Part shown: piece by piece, positions 33,758-42,317 of the stretch
Layout of the letters: every line of letters begins with the position of its first letter
How positions within the stretch are numbered: the stretch's first letter is position 1
Source of the DNA: HLUCCA09 sp038745585
Lineage (GTDB): Bacteria > Pseudomonadota > Alphaproteobacteria > Rhodobacterales > Rhodobacteraceae
Length of the DNA stretch: 64,000 nucleotides
NCBI GenBank assembly: GCA_038745585.1
Contig: JBCDLH010000011.1
Coordinates: forward strand, 1 to 64,000
Direction of reading: 5' to 3'
Translations under genes and position numbers: made by a program
The notes under the pieces: generated by a model
What the model saw: the letters and a program-made list of their open reading frames with translations, nothing else
The model's database searches: none
What the model was told of the DNA's origin: nothing

Positions 33758-34378
33758 ATGCCGACAGAGCCAACCCCTGACACGCCCATGGCCCCCGCAC
33801 CCATCCTCGCAGAGATCGATCCAGAGGCGCCGCTCTGGGTCTTTGGCTATGGCAGTCTGCTCTGGAACCCTGAATTCGAGGTCGCCGAGCGCGTCACCGC
33901 GCTCTTGCGGGGCTATCACCGCTCCTTCTGTATGCGCTCGATCCACCATCGCGGCACGCAGGACGATCCGGGCCTCGTCCTCGCGCTCGACGCGGTCGCC
34001 GGCGGCACTTGCGAGGGCCTCGCGCTCCGCGTGGCACCGGGAACAGAAGCCATTGCGCTGGAAAGCCTCCGCGCGCGCGAGCTGATCTCGTCGGCCTATG
34101 CCGAGCGCCTCGTCCCGCTGCAGCTGACGGACGGGCGGGCGGTCCAGGCGCTGGCTTACGTCATCCAAACTGCACATGTGCAGTATTGCGGGTCGATCGC
34201 GCTCGAAGAGCAGGCGCAGATCATTGCGCGGGCCGTCGGCGGGCGGGGCCCAAACACCGAGTATCTCTTCAACACCGCGCAGCATCTCGATGCACTCGGC
34301 ATCCAGGACGCCGAGCTCGACTGGCTCGTCGCCCGGGTAAAAGCGCTCATTGGCGGCGGCGCAGACCACACATGCTGA
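33758..34378 (+). CDS. ChaC-type gamma-glutamylcyclotransferase
   Basis: About 206 residues. WVFGYGSLLWNPEFEVAERV (about 27-46) carries the family's Y-G-S-L substrate loop, and GTCEGLALRVAPGTEAIALE, ISSAYAERLVPLQL and ALAYVIQ follow the ChaC fold. Enzymes of this kind cleave glutathione to 5-oxoproline and Cys-Gly. The start is uncertain: ATG 33758 and ATG 33788 are both possible and neither has a clear ribosome site. The longer upstream frame would overlap the divergent DUF2125 promoter region. It stands alone on the plus strand; 214 bases without a gene follow. Confidence 0.88.
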   Translation: MPTEPTPDTPMAPAPILAEIDPEAPLWVFGYGSLLWNPEFEVAERVTALLRGYHRSFCMRSIHHRGTQDDPGLVLALDAVAGGTCEGLALRVAPGTEAIALESLRARELISSAYAERLVPLQLTDGRAVQALAYVIQTAHVQYCGSIALEEQAQIIARAVGGRGPNTEYLFNTAQHLDALGIQDAELDWLVARVKALIGGGADHTC

Positions 34379-34592
34379 GCCCCGGGGCGGCCAAACATGG
34401 GGCGATGTACGGACAGGCTGCTGCGCCAACGCGCAGGGGTGATGCAGCGTTGCCGCAAATCCTCTCAGCCTGCGCGTTTCGGCCATCGTTCTGCCGAGAT
34501 CGTTTGCGCAGGGTGGTCTTTGCATGGGCACAACCCTACGCTTAAAGACAACCCGAGAACCCCTAGCGCAACCAATGGAGCCGCGCGAGGCG

Positions 34593-35882
34593 ATGGCGAC
34601 CCCCTCTTCCTCCGGGACACCTCAATTCGGCGGCCTGCGCGGCACGCGTTCGGGCGGATCGGCCAAGGCGCCGCAATTCTCGCGTCCGATCCGCCAGATC
34701 GTGCAAATGCTGATCGTGCTGATCCTCGTCGGCGCGGGCGGATACATCGTCTATCCGAGCGTCGAGACGGTCTTTCTGGCGAACCCGTATCTGAACGGCG
34801 GTATCGTCATGGTGTTTTTCGTGGGGGTCTTTGCTTGTTTCTGGCAGGTCTTCCAGCTGAGCTATTGCGTGCGCTGGATCGAGGAGTTTGCGCTCTCGGG
34901 CCAGGCTGCCGAGCCGGGACAGGCGCCGCGCCTCCTCGCGCCGCTGGCGGCACTCCTCCGTGCGCGGGGCGGCAACCGCCAGATCAGCTCGACCTCGGCC
35001 GGTTCGATCCTTGAGTCGGTCGCAACGCGGATCGAGGAGGCGCGCGATATGACGCGCTATCTCGTCTCGCTCCTGATCTTTTTGGGCCTGTTGGGCACGT
35101 TTTACGGCCTGGCGACGGTCGTGCCCGCGGTAGTCGAGACGATCCGCTCGCTTGCGCCACAGGGCGACGAAGGCGGGGTCGAGGTCTTCTCGCGGCTGAT
35201 GACCGGGCTCGAAGCACAGCTCGGCGGCATGGGCACAGCGTTCGGCTCATCGCTCTTGGGCCTTGCGGGCTCGCTGGTCGTGGGCCTCTTGGAGCTCTTC
35301 GCCGCGCGCGGACAGAACCGCTTTTACCGCGAGCTTGAGGAGTGGATGTCGTCGATCACGCGACTTGGCTTTGCCGGGTCGGAGGCAGAAATGTCGCCCG
35401 AGACGGGGGCGATGGTGGCCGTGCTGGACCAGATCGCCGAGCAGATGGACGTCATGCGCGCCACGATGGAGCAGACGCTGCAGACGAGCGCTGTGACCGA
35501 TGACAAGCTTTCGGAGGTCGCCGTCGCCGTGACGGCGCTGACGCGCCAGCTCGAACACGGGGATCGCACGAGCGAGGCCTTGATGCGCGTGGCTGATGGT
35601 CAGGAGGCGCTGATCGAAAAACTCGCCGCGGGCGGCAGCGGAGGCCCGATCGAGGACAGCGAAGCCAAGATGCGCCTGCGGTCGATCGACGTGCAGCTTT
35701 TGCGCATTCTCGAAGAGCTGGCCGCCGGCCGTCAGGAGACGGTGAGCGACATTCGCACCGACCTCACGCTGCTGACCAAGGAAGTCCGTCGCACACGCAG
35801 CCAGACCGATCGAATGAGCGGCGGCGGTGGCGGAGCCGGTGGCTCTGGCCCGCGGGGCGCTGCCGCGCGGCCGGGGGAGTAA
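34593..35882 (+). CDS. MotA/TolQ/ExbB-like proton-channel protein
   Basis: About 429 residues. Four membrane segments lie at about 36-56, 68-90, 155-177 and 212-235. LIFLGLLGTFYGLATVVPAVV (third segment) and GMGTAFGSSLLGLAGSLVVGLLE (fourth) follow the MotA/TolQ/ExbB pattern. A cytosolic loop lies between segments 2 and 3, and a long helical C-terminus (about 240-425) ends in a Gly-rich tail. Starts at 34524, 34575 and 34593 are all in frame; GAGG near 34593 makes it my choice. The MotB-like partner starts 6 bases after the stop. Together they probably form an ion-driven stator-like complex of unknown function. Confidence 0.85.
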   Translation: MATPSSSGTPQFGGLRGTRSGGSAKAPQFSRPIRQIVQMLIVLILVGAGGYIVYPSVETVFLANPYLNGGIVMVFFVGVFACFWQVFQLSYCVRWIEEFALSGQAAEPGQAPRLLAPLAALLRARGGNRQISSTSAGSILESVATRIEEARDMTRYLVSLLIFLGLLGTFYGLATVVPAVVETIRSLAPQGDEGGVEVFSRLMTGLEAQLGGMGTAFGSSLLGLAGSLVVGLLELFAARGQNRFYRELEEWMSSITRLGFAGSEAEMSPETGAMVAVLDQIAEQMDVMRATMEQTLQTSAVTDDKLSEVAVAVTALTRQLEHGDRTSEALMRVADGQEALIEKLAAGGSGGPIEDSEAKMRLRSIDVQLLRILEELAAGRQETVSDIRTDLTLLTKEVRRTRSQTDRMSGGGGGAGGSGPRGAAARPGE

Positions 35883-35888
35883 CGCGCC

Positions 35889-38177
35889 ATGGCGCTGAGC
35901 CGCCGCGGGGGCAACCGCTTCTCGGCCGCGATCTGGCCCGGCTTCGTCGATGCGATGACGGCACTCCTCTTGGTGCTGATGTTCGTGCTGTCGATCTTCA
36001 TGATTGTGCAATTCATGCTGCGCGAGACGATCACCGGCCAGGAAGACGAGCTTGACAGTCTCTCGCTGCAGATCGCCGACCTTGCGGATGCGCTTGGCCT
36101 CGAACGCCAGCGCAGCGCGGAATTGGCGGGCGAGGTGTCGACCCTGAGCGCCACGCTCACCGCCTCGCAGCAGGAGGCGGACCGCCAATCGGCGCTGATC
36201 GCCTCGCTGAGCTCTCAGATCGAGCGGCAGGAAGGCGCGCTGACCGAGGCCGCCGTGGCGATCAGCGATTTCGAGGCGCAGGTTGCCGCGCTTCTGACCG
36301 AGCGGGACACGGCGCGGGCGGAAGGCGCTGCGCTTGCCGAGCAGGTCGCCGGGCTCGAAGCGGAGCGCGCCACGCTCGAAACCGCGCTCGCCGCGCAGCG
36401 TAACGAGATCGATGCCGCGGCCGAAGCTGCGCGTTTGGCAGCGGCGCGACGCGAGGCGTTGGAGGCTTTGGTGGCCACGCTCGAAGCCGAAAGCGAAGAC
36501 ACCAATGCCGCGCTGGCGGCCGCGACCGCGGAGGCCGAGGCGCTCTCGGCCCAGCTCACCGACGAGGAAGCCGCGCGCCTTGCGGAGGCCGAAGCGGCGC
36601 GGGCCCTGCGCGCACGTCTAGCCACGGCGGAGGAAGAGCTAACGGCGATGACGCTGGCGCTCGAAGCGGAGCGGGCGCGGGCCGAGGAGACGCTGACATT
36701 GCTCGCGGCGGCGCAATCGGCCGAGGCGCAGCTCGACGAACGCCTCGCAGCCGCCCTGGCGCAGCGTCTGGCGCTCGAGTCCCGTCTCGGCGATGCCGAA
36801 GCGGGCGCCTTGGCCACCGAGACCGCTCTTGCCGAGGCCGAGGCAGACGCCAACCGGCTGCGCGATGCGCTCGCCAATGCCGAGGCCGAGCGCGCCCGGC
36901 TCGCCGCCGCGCTTGAGACCGCACGTTCGGGCGAAGAAGACACCGCGACTGCACTAACCGCAGCCGAAGCCCGCATCGCAGACCTCTCCAACGCGCTGAC
37001 AGCCTCGGAAAGCGAGGCCAACGCCCTGGCCGCCGCCCTGGAGGGGCGCGACGCCGAAAGCGCTGCGGTGCAGGCCGCGCTCATCGCAGCGGAGGCGCGC
37101 CTGGCCGAGGTCGCCGCAGATCTGGCCGCTGCGGAGGGCCGGGCCGGTGCGGCCGAGACGCGATTGGCGGATGCCGCAAGCCGACTGGCCGAGCTTGCCG
37201 CGGCGGAGGCGAGCGTCGCGCAGCTCTCAACCGACCTCGCCGATGCGCGGAGCCGCATCCTTCAGCTCGAAGAGGAGAACCGCGCGCTCGAGACGGCGAC
37301 GGGTGACGCCGACAGCATCCGCAGCCAGCTCGCCGCCGCCCTGGCCGCGCGCTTGGCCGCCGAGCAGCAGACCGCGATCGCGCTGACCCAGGCGCAGGAG
37401 CGTCAAGCCCTGCTCGCGGCGGCAAATCGCGAGCTGGAGACGAAGGATGCCGAAAGTGCTGAGAGCGCGCGCCGCGCTGCGCTTCTGAACGAACAGGTCG
37501 CGGCCTTGCGCTCTCAGCTCGGCTCACTCCAAGCTTTGCTCGACACGTCGGAGGCGCGCGACGCGGATGCGCAGGTCCAGATCGAGGCGCTGGGCTCGCG
37601 CCTCAACGCGGCCCTGGCGCGCGCCGCCTCCGAGGAGCGCCGCCGGGCAGAGCTGGAGGAAGCCGAGCGGATCCGCCTTGAAGAGGAAAAGCAGCGCCTG
37701 GCCGAGGAGGCACGCGAGCTCCAAAACTATCGCTCGGAGTTCTTTGGCGAGTTGCGGCGGATCCTCGGTGGGCGCGACGATGTCCGTATCGAGGGCGACC
37801 GCTTCGTCTTTTCCTCCGAAGTGCTCTTTGCCAGCGGCTCTGCGACGCTGTCCGAAGGCGGGCGGGCGCAGGTGGCCCGTGTGGCCTCGGTCTTGAACGA
37901 GATCTCGGCGGAGATCCCGCGCGAGATCGACTGGATCATCCGCGTTGACGGGCACACCGACGTTACGCCAACGGGCGGCGTCGGCTTTGCCGACAATTGG
38001 GCGTTGAGCCAGGCGCGCGCGCTGTCGGTCGTGCGTTTCATGGTCGACGAGCTGGGCTTTTCGCCTCGGCGGCTTGCGGCGAACGGATTTGGCGAGTACC
38101 AGCCCATCGCGCTCGGAGACGACCCCGCCTCCCTCGCCCAAAACCGGCGGATCGAGCTGAAGCTCACGGAACGCTAG
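35889..38177 (+). CDS. MotB-like OmpA-family protein with a very long coiled coil
   Basis: 762 residues. A single N-terminal membrane helix (about 14-43) reads WPGFVDAMTALLLVLMFVLS, with Asp21 at the place of the proton-binding Asp of MotB (xxxDxMTALxxFFLVLW). Residues about 45-615 are an uninterrupted Ala/Glu/Leu-rich coiled coil, far longer than in MotB. The C-terminal OmpA-like peptidoglycan-binding domain (about 621-762) contains VLFASGSATLSEGG, VDGHTDVTPTG, NWALSQARALSVVRFM and AQNRRIELKL. GGGGGAG at the end of the previous gene serves as the ribosome site. It is convergent with UPF0173. Confidence 0.88.
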   Translation: MALSRRGGNRFSAAIWPGFVDAMTALLLVLMFVLSIFMIVQFMLRETITGQEDELDSLSLQIADLADALGLERQRSAELAGEVSTLSATLTASQQEADRQSALIASLSSQIERQEGALTEAAVAISDFEAQVAALLTERDTARAEGAALAEQVAGLEAERATLETALAAQRNEIDAAAEAARLAAARREALEALVATLEAESEDTNAALAAATAEAEALSAQLTDEEAARLAEAEAARALRARLATAEEELTAMTLALEAERARAEETLTLLAAAQSAEAQLDERLAAALAQRLALESRLGDAEAGALATETALAEAEADANRLRDALANAEAERARLAAALETARSGEEDTATALTAAEARIADLSNALTASESEANALAAALEGRDAESAAVQAALIAAEARLAEVAADLAAAEGRAGAAETRLADAASRLAELAAAEASVAQLSTDLADARSRILQLEEENRALETATGDADSIRSQLAAALAARLAAEQQTAIALTQAQERQALLAAANRELETKDAESAESARRAALLNEQVAALRSQLGSLQALLDTSEARDADAQVQIEALGSRLNAALARAASEERRRAELEEAERIRLEEEKQRLAEEARELQNYRSEFFGELRRILGGRDDVRIEGDRFVFSSEVLFASGSATLSEGGRAQVARVASVLNEISAEIPREIDWIIRVDGHTDVTPTGGVGFADNWALSQARALSVVRFMVDELGFSPRRLAANGFGEYQPIALGDDPASLAQNRRIELKLTER

Positions 38178-38307
38178 GGCGGATCGGTCGCGCAGCCATA
38201 CCTGGCGCGGCGAGCCGCCGACGGCTGCGGATCTGCACCGCGCGGTGCGTGCGCCCCCGGATCCAGTGCTCGGAGAGCGCCGTCGATGTCATTCGGCACG
38301 GCGTGCC

Positions 38308-39000
38308 TTAAATCTCGACGGTCTCCATAATGTCGGGCAGTTTGACGTCGATGCCAGGAAGGGCCTCGGCCAACGGCGCGGCGGATTGCGCGAGGACGGG
38401 GAACGTCTTGTAGTGGCACGGGATGATGGTCTTGAAGTCGAAGAACGTCTTGGCCGCATAGGCCGCGCGGCGGATATCCATCGTGAAATGCCCGCCGCAG
38501 CACAGGATGCCGATATCGGGGCTGTGGAGGTCGGCGAAGACCTTCATATCGGCCATGACATCGGTATCGCCGCTGAAGTAGATTGTGTGGCCCTCGCCCG
38601 CGATCATAAAGCCCGCCTCGCCGCCCGCATAGCGCAGGCTGTCGCCGAAATCGAAGCTGCTGGAATGCGTGGCGTGGACCATCGTCACATCGACGCTTCC
38701 CAGAGAAACCGTCCCACCTTTGCCCATCCCGGTGACGCTGACACCGTCCTCCTCGCCCCAAAGCGTGGCGATCTCGTGGACACAGATGATGCCGGCGCCC
38801 GTTTCGCGGGCGAGGCCGCGCGCGTCGCCCGCATGGTCCCCATGGCCATGGGTGACGAGGATTTGCGTTGCCCCCGCGATGGCATCGCCACGGCGCTCGG
38901 CGGGGAAGACGGGGTTCCCAGTGAACCACGGATCGACCAGCAGGATCTGGTCCTCGATCTCGATGCGAAAGCTGCCATGGCCAAGCCAGGTGATCTTCAT
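38308..39000 (-). CDS. UPF0173 metal-dependent hydrolase (metallo-beta-lactamase fold)
   Basis: 230 residues from ATG 39000, preceded by GGGGAG. MKITWLGHGSFRIEIEDQILLVDPW starts the fold (read in parts). The metal site THGHGDHAGDA (about 56-66) is H-x-H-x-D-H. VHATHSSSF, IYFSGDTDVMADMKV and HYKTFPVL complete the UPF0173 pattern. It is probably a cytosolic hydrolase with an unknown substrate. It lies tail to tail with the MotB-like gene and head to head with the ceramidase-like gene (114-base shared control region). Confidence 0.92.
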   Translation of the reverse strand: MKITWLGHGSFRIEIEDQILLVDPWFTGNPVFPAERRGDAIAGATQILVTHGHGDHAGDARGLARETGAGIICVHEIATLWGEEDGVSVTGMGKGGTVSLGSVDVTMVHATHSSSFDFGDSLRYAGGEAGFMIAGEGHTIYFSGDTDVMADMKVFADLHSPDIGILCCGGHFTMDIRRAAYAAKTFFDFKTIIPCHYKTFPVLAQSAAPLAEALPGIDVKLPDIMETVEI

Positions 39001-39114
39001 TGTCTCCCCCCCGAAGTAGAGTAGGTTCACCCCAAGGTATCGCGGCGACTTGCAAACCGGAACGGATTTTCGGGGCACCGCGCGGTACTTTGCGGACGGC
39101 ATGGGAGCGCGGCA

Positions 39115-39816
39115 ATGGAGGAGGAAAGCGGGCTCGCACGGCAGATCGACAGCTATTGTGAGCGGATGGATTTCACCTTTTGGGGCGAGCCGATCAATGC
39201 CGTGTCGAATGCCGCGTTTGTGATTGCCGCACTCTGGATGTGGATGCGTATCGAGCGGCTCGGTGCGGGGGATGCGGCCGGGATCGGCAAGGTCCTATGC
39301 GTGATGCTCGCAGGCACGGGCGTGGGCTCGTTCCTATGGCATACCTTTGCGACGGCTTGGGCGGTCAGCATCGACGTCGCCTTTATCGCGTTATTCACGC
39401 TGACTTACATCTACGCCGCCAACCGCTACTTTTGGGAGTTGGGCGTTTGGCTGGCGGGGTTTGGGGCGCTGCTCTTCCTGCCCTATGCCTCGGTGGTCGG
39501 CTCGGCCTTCGCTCAGCTGCCGTTTTTCGACATCTCGTTTTTTTACTGGCCGATCCCGCTCTTGATCTTCGCCTATGGAATCGCGCTCTGGCAGCGCCGC
39601 CCGGCGACGGGGCGCGGCCTTGTGCTCGGGGCGAGCCTGCTCGTCGTCTCGCTTTTCTTCCGGTCGATCGACGAGGCGATCTGCGATCACGTTCATGTCG
39701 GTTCGCACTTTCTCTGGCATGTGCTGAACGGGATCATGCTGGGCTGGATGATCGAGGTGCTGCGCCGGGTCGGGGCCGGTCAGGGGGGCAACGTGGCGCG
39801 AGGGAGCACAGCGTGA
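39115..39816 (+). CDS. Ceramidase-domain membrane protein
   Basis: 233 residues with seven predicted membrane spans. IDSYCERMDFTFWGEPINAVSNAAF (about 11-35, read in parts) is the family's N-terminal signature with conserved E-x-x-N-x-x-S-N. GSFLWHTFATAWAVSIDVAFI (about 75-95) and GSHFLWHVLNG (about 203-213) supply the His/Asp residues that form the zinc site in alkaline ceramidases/PAQR-like hydrolases. Bacterial members may act on lipid amides; the substrate is unknown. GGGAG lies 8 bases before ATG 39115. Confidence 0.85.
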   Translation: MEEESGLARQIDSYCERMDFTFWGEPINAVSNAAFVIAALWMWMRIERLGAGDAAGIGKVLCVMLAGTGVGSFLWHTFATAWAVSIDVAFIALFTLTYIYAANRYFWELGVWLAGFGALLFLPYASVVGSAFAQLPFFDISFFYWPIPLLIFAYGIALWQRRPATGRGLVLGASLLVVSLFFRSIDEAICDHVHVGSHFLWHVLNGIMLGWMIEVLRRVGAGQGGNVARGSTA

Positions 39817-39909
39817 GGCTGTGTGTTGTGCCGCAACGGCCGATAGGCTCTGCGACGTGAGACGGCTCCTACGCTGGGCAGGCGTCGGGTTACGGGCAAG
39901 CGTGGTGCT

Positions 39910-40848
39910 CTACCCCTGCGTCCCATCTGGATAGATCACGCCTGTCTGCGCCGTGATCCGGCCGTAATGCTCGATGCGGCGGTGGCGCTTGAAGTCAAAG
40001 ATCGTGGCCTTGCCGAATGCGGTCGCGTCCATGTCGCAGGCATGGACGATGAGTTCGTCGCCCTCGGTCTCGGCGCGCGCCACGACCTCGCCTTCCGGGT
40101 CCACGATGACAGAGCCCGCAATCAGCGGGTGGCTGTCCTCGACCCCGCCCTTGGCCACGGCAACGACCCAGGTCGCGTTCTGATAGGCGCCCGCCTGGAC
40201 CGACAGCTGCGAGTGAAAGAGACGCTGCTGGGGCCCTTCGCTTCCATTTTGCGCGTTCACCGACGGCGTGTTGTAGCCCAATACGATCAGTTCGACGCCC
40301 TGCAGTCCCATCTCACGGTAGGCTTCGGGCCAGCGCCGGTCGTTGCAGATCAGCATGCCCATCCAGGCGTCGAGATTGTGGAAGACGGGAAAGCCGAGAT
40401 CGCCCGGCTCGAAATAGCGCTTTTCGAGGTGCTGAAACGCGCGGGTCGTGTCGTATTCCGAATGCCCCGGCAGGTGCACTTTGCGATACTTGCCGACGAT
40501 TGCGCCCGCGGCATCGGTCATGATCTGGGTGTTGAAGTGCCGCCCCTCGGGCGTGCGTTCGGCATAGCCGAAGGAGAGCGCGATGCCGAGCTCGGATGCG
40601 CGGGCAAAGAGCGGCGCGGTAGCCGCGTTGGGCATCTCGTGCTCAAACCAGGTGTCGACCTCGGCCGGATCCTCCATCATCCAGCGGGGAAAGAACGTCG
40701 TCAGGCAGAGCTCCGGATAGATGACGAGCGCGCAGCCTGCTTTGCCGGCCTCCTCAAGGAGGGCGCACATGCGGGCGACAACAGCCTCGCGGCTGTCGGC
40801 TTTTTGGATGGCGCCCATCTGTGCGGCGCCGATGACGATCTCTCTCAT
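39910..40848 (-). CDS. N-carbamoyl-D-amino-acid hydrolase (nitrilase superfamily)
   Basis: 312 residues. It hydrolyses N-carbamoyl amino acids to amino acid, CO2 and ammonia. The catalytic triad is visible: Glu46 (VIYPELCLTTFFPRW), Lys123 (GKYRKVHLPGHSEY) and Cys168 (MLICNDRRWPEAYR). LEKRYFEPGDLGFPVF and ELIVLGYNTPSVN agree closely with characterised D-carbamoylases such as that of Agrobacterium, as I recall them. It lies 8 bases downstream of the MmgE/PrpD gene and is probably co-transcribed with it. The classical partner would be a hydantoinase/dihydropyrimidinase, which is not in this window. Confidence 0.88.
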   Translation of the reverse strand: MREIVIGAAQMGAIQKADSREAVVARMCALLEEAGKAGCALVIYPELCLTTFFPRWMMEDPAEVDTWFEHEMPNAATAPLFARASELGIALSFGYAERTPEGRHFNTQIMTDAAGAIVGKYRKVHLPGHSEYDTTRAFQHLEKRYFEPGDLGFPVFHNLDAWMGMLICNDRRWPEAYREMGLQGVELIVLGYNTPSVNAQNGSEGPQQRLFHSQLSVQAGAYQNATWVVAVAKGGVEDSHPLIAGSVIVDPEGEVVARAETEGDELIVHACDMDATAFGKATIFDFKRHRRIEHYGRITAQTGVIYPDGTQG

Positions 40849-40856
40849 GGTGTCTC

Positions 40857-42236
40857 TCAAGTTGCGGCGCGGGCAAGCGCAGTGAACAGGGGGCGGGCGC
40901 TTGGCGCGTGCGGCAGGGCGCGGCAGAGCGCCCAGATCTCGGATGCTGCGGCCTCGGGCCAGACGCGCGCGGTCAACGTCCGGAACTTTGCGTGGATTTC
41001 GTCCGCTGTATAGGGGTCTGCCCAATCGCCCCGATTTGTCTCGGTCGCCGCGCTTTGCATTGTCCCGTCCCGGAGGCGGATTGTGACGCGGGCGGGGCGT
41101 TGATCGGGAAGGCGGGCGGTCATAGCAGGGTCTTCGACCACGCGGACCCGCGCCGCGAGGGCGCGTATCCCGGGGTCGGCCACTTTGTCCGCGGTGAAAC
41201 TGTTAACGCCGGTTTCTCCGGTGAAGAGCGCCGTGGCGACGGCGAAGGGGACAGAAAACTTTGCGGCGAGAACATTGGCGGGGGCAGGATCTGCGAGCTC
41301 GGCGGCGAGGCTGTAGGTTTCGACCGTCGCGGCCTCCACCTCTTCAGGCCGGATCTGGCCCGCCTCGGTGAGCAGGGCAAGCGCGTCGAGGGCGGCGTGA
41401 TTGAAGCGGCAGCAAGAATGCATCTTGAAGTAGTTGCGGTCGACCTCCCAGCGGGCGCCGAGCGCAGCGGTCATCGCGGCCGTATCCAGGCTATCAGAGA
41501 CAACGCGGCCAAAGACCTCGGCCACGCCGTCGCGATCGCCAGTAAACCCCGTTGCGATAAGATCGCCCGCGAGCACGCCCATCTGCCCGGCAACGCCCGT
41601 GAAGGCGTTGCGCACGGTGCCGCCATCCAGCATCGTCCGGCGGGAGGTGGCAAGAGAGAGGCTCGCGGCCAGGCTCATCGCGTGCCGCATGCCCCCTGCA
41701 TCGGCATCCGCGAGCCGTGCCACGGCCGTGGCGGCGCAGAGCGTGCCCCAGGTGCCGTGCGGATGCATTGCCGGGCGGAGCGCTGTGGCGCGGCCAACCC
41801 GCGCACCGATGTCGTAACCGAGGGCGATGGCAGAGAGGAGATCCCGCCCCGGGATGTCCGGATCTGCGACGGCGAGCGCTGCAGGGATCGTGTGCATGCC
41901 CGGATGGCCCTTGGCGAATTGGTTGCCTTCGTCCATTTCGAGCGTCGTGCCCGCTGTGCCGTTCAGGAGCGCGGCGATGCCCGGCGCGCGGGCTTCGGAC
42001 GTGCCGATAACGAGCGCCGGCCCTGGGGCGGCTTGGCGCGCGAGGAGGGCGCGCATGTCAGGCTCGGCCATGCCCCCGGCGATGGCGGCGAGGCTGTCGG
42101 CAAGAACAAGCGCTGTCTTGGCAAGCGTTGCCTCGGGGATCTCGCCGCTGCGTGTCTCGGCAGCGAAACGGGCGAGGGCCCCCAGCGCATCGGCCCGCGT
42201 CTCCCCGGCCGCTGTGGCCTGGGCGGTGTCGGGCAT
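40857..42236 (-). CDS. MmgE/PrpD family protein
   Basis: 459 residues from ATG 42236, chosen for the GGGGGAGG upstream. The all-helical N-terminal domain includes LADSLAAIAGGM, LLNGTAGTTLEMDEGNQFAKGHPG, the conserved stretch before HTIPAALA, then GYDIGARVGRATALRPAMHPHGTWG and MLDGGTVRNAFTGVAG. A smaller C-terminal domain follows MHSCCRFNHAALDAL. Family members include 2-methylcitrate dehydratase and cis-aconitate decarboxylase/immunosuppressive-gene-1-like enzymes, but many are of unknown activity. The pairing with a D-carbamoylase suggests a catabolic role (inference). Confidence 0.88.
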   Translation of the reverse strand: MPDTAQATAAGETRADALGALARFAAETRSGEIPEATLAKTALVLADSLAAIAGGMAEPDMRALLARQAAPGPALVIGTSEARAPGIAALLNGTAGTTLEMDEGNQFAKGHPGMHTIPAALAVADPDIPGRDLLSAIALGYDIGARVGRATALRPAMHPHGTWGTLCAATAVARLADADAGGMRHAMSLAASLSLATSRRTMLDGGTVRNAFTGVAGQMGVLAGDLIATGFTGDRDGVAEVFGRVVSDSLDTAAMTAALGARWEVDRNYFKMHSCCRFNHAALDALALLTEAGQIRPEEVEAATVETYSLAAELADPAPANVLAAKFSVPFAVATALFTGETGVNSFTADKVADPGIRALAARVRVVEDPAMTARLPDQRPARVTIRLRDGTMQSAATETNRGDWADPYTADEIHAKFRTLTARVWPEAAASEIWALCRALPHAPSARPLFTALARAAT

Positions 42237-42317
42237 CTTGTCCTCCCCCATCATCTTTGCTTCGCTCCGAGCTTAGGCGTGGCGGCAGGTCGCGGCAAGC
42301 CGGGGAGAGCGTTGGCG

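Noticed and set aside
36215..37258. Ser/Ala-rich 347-codon open frame antisense to the coiled-coil gene
   Set aside because: It mirrors the Ala/Glu-rich coiled coil on the other strand; the composition is fully explained by that.
34593..38177. Zorya-type anti-phage system
   Set aside because: Only the MotA/MotB-like pair is present. No zorC, zorD helicase or zorE nuclease lies nearby, and the long coil is in the MotB-like protein rather than in the ZorA-like one.
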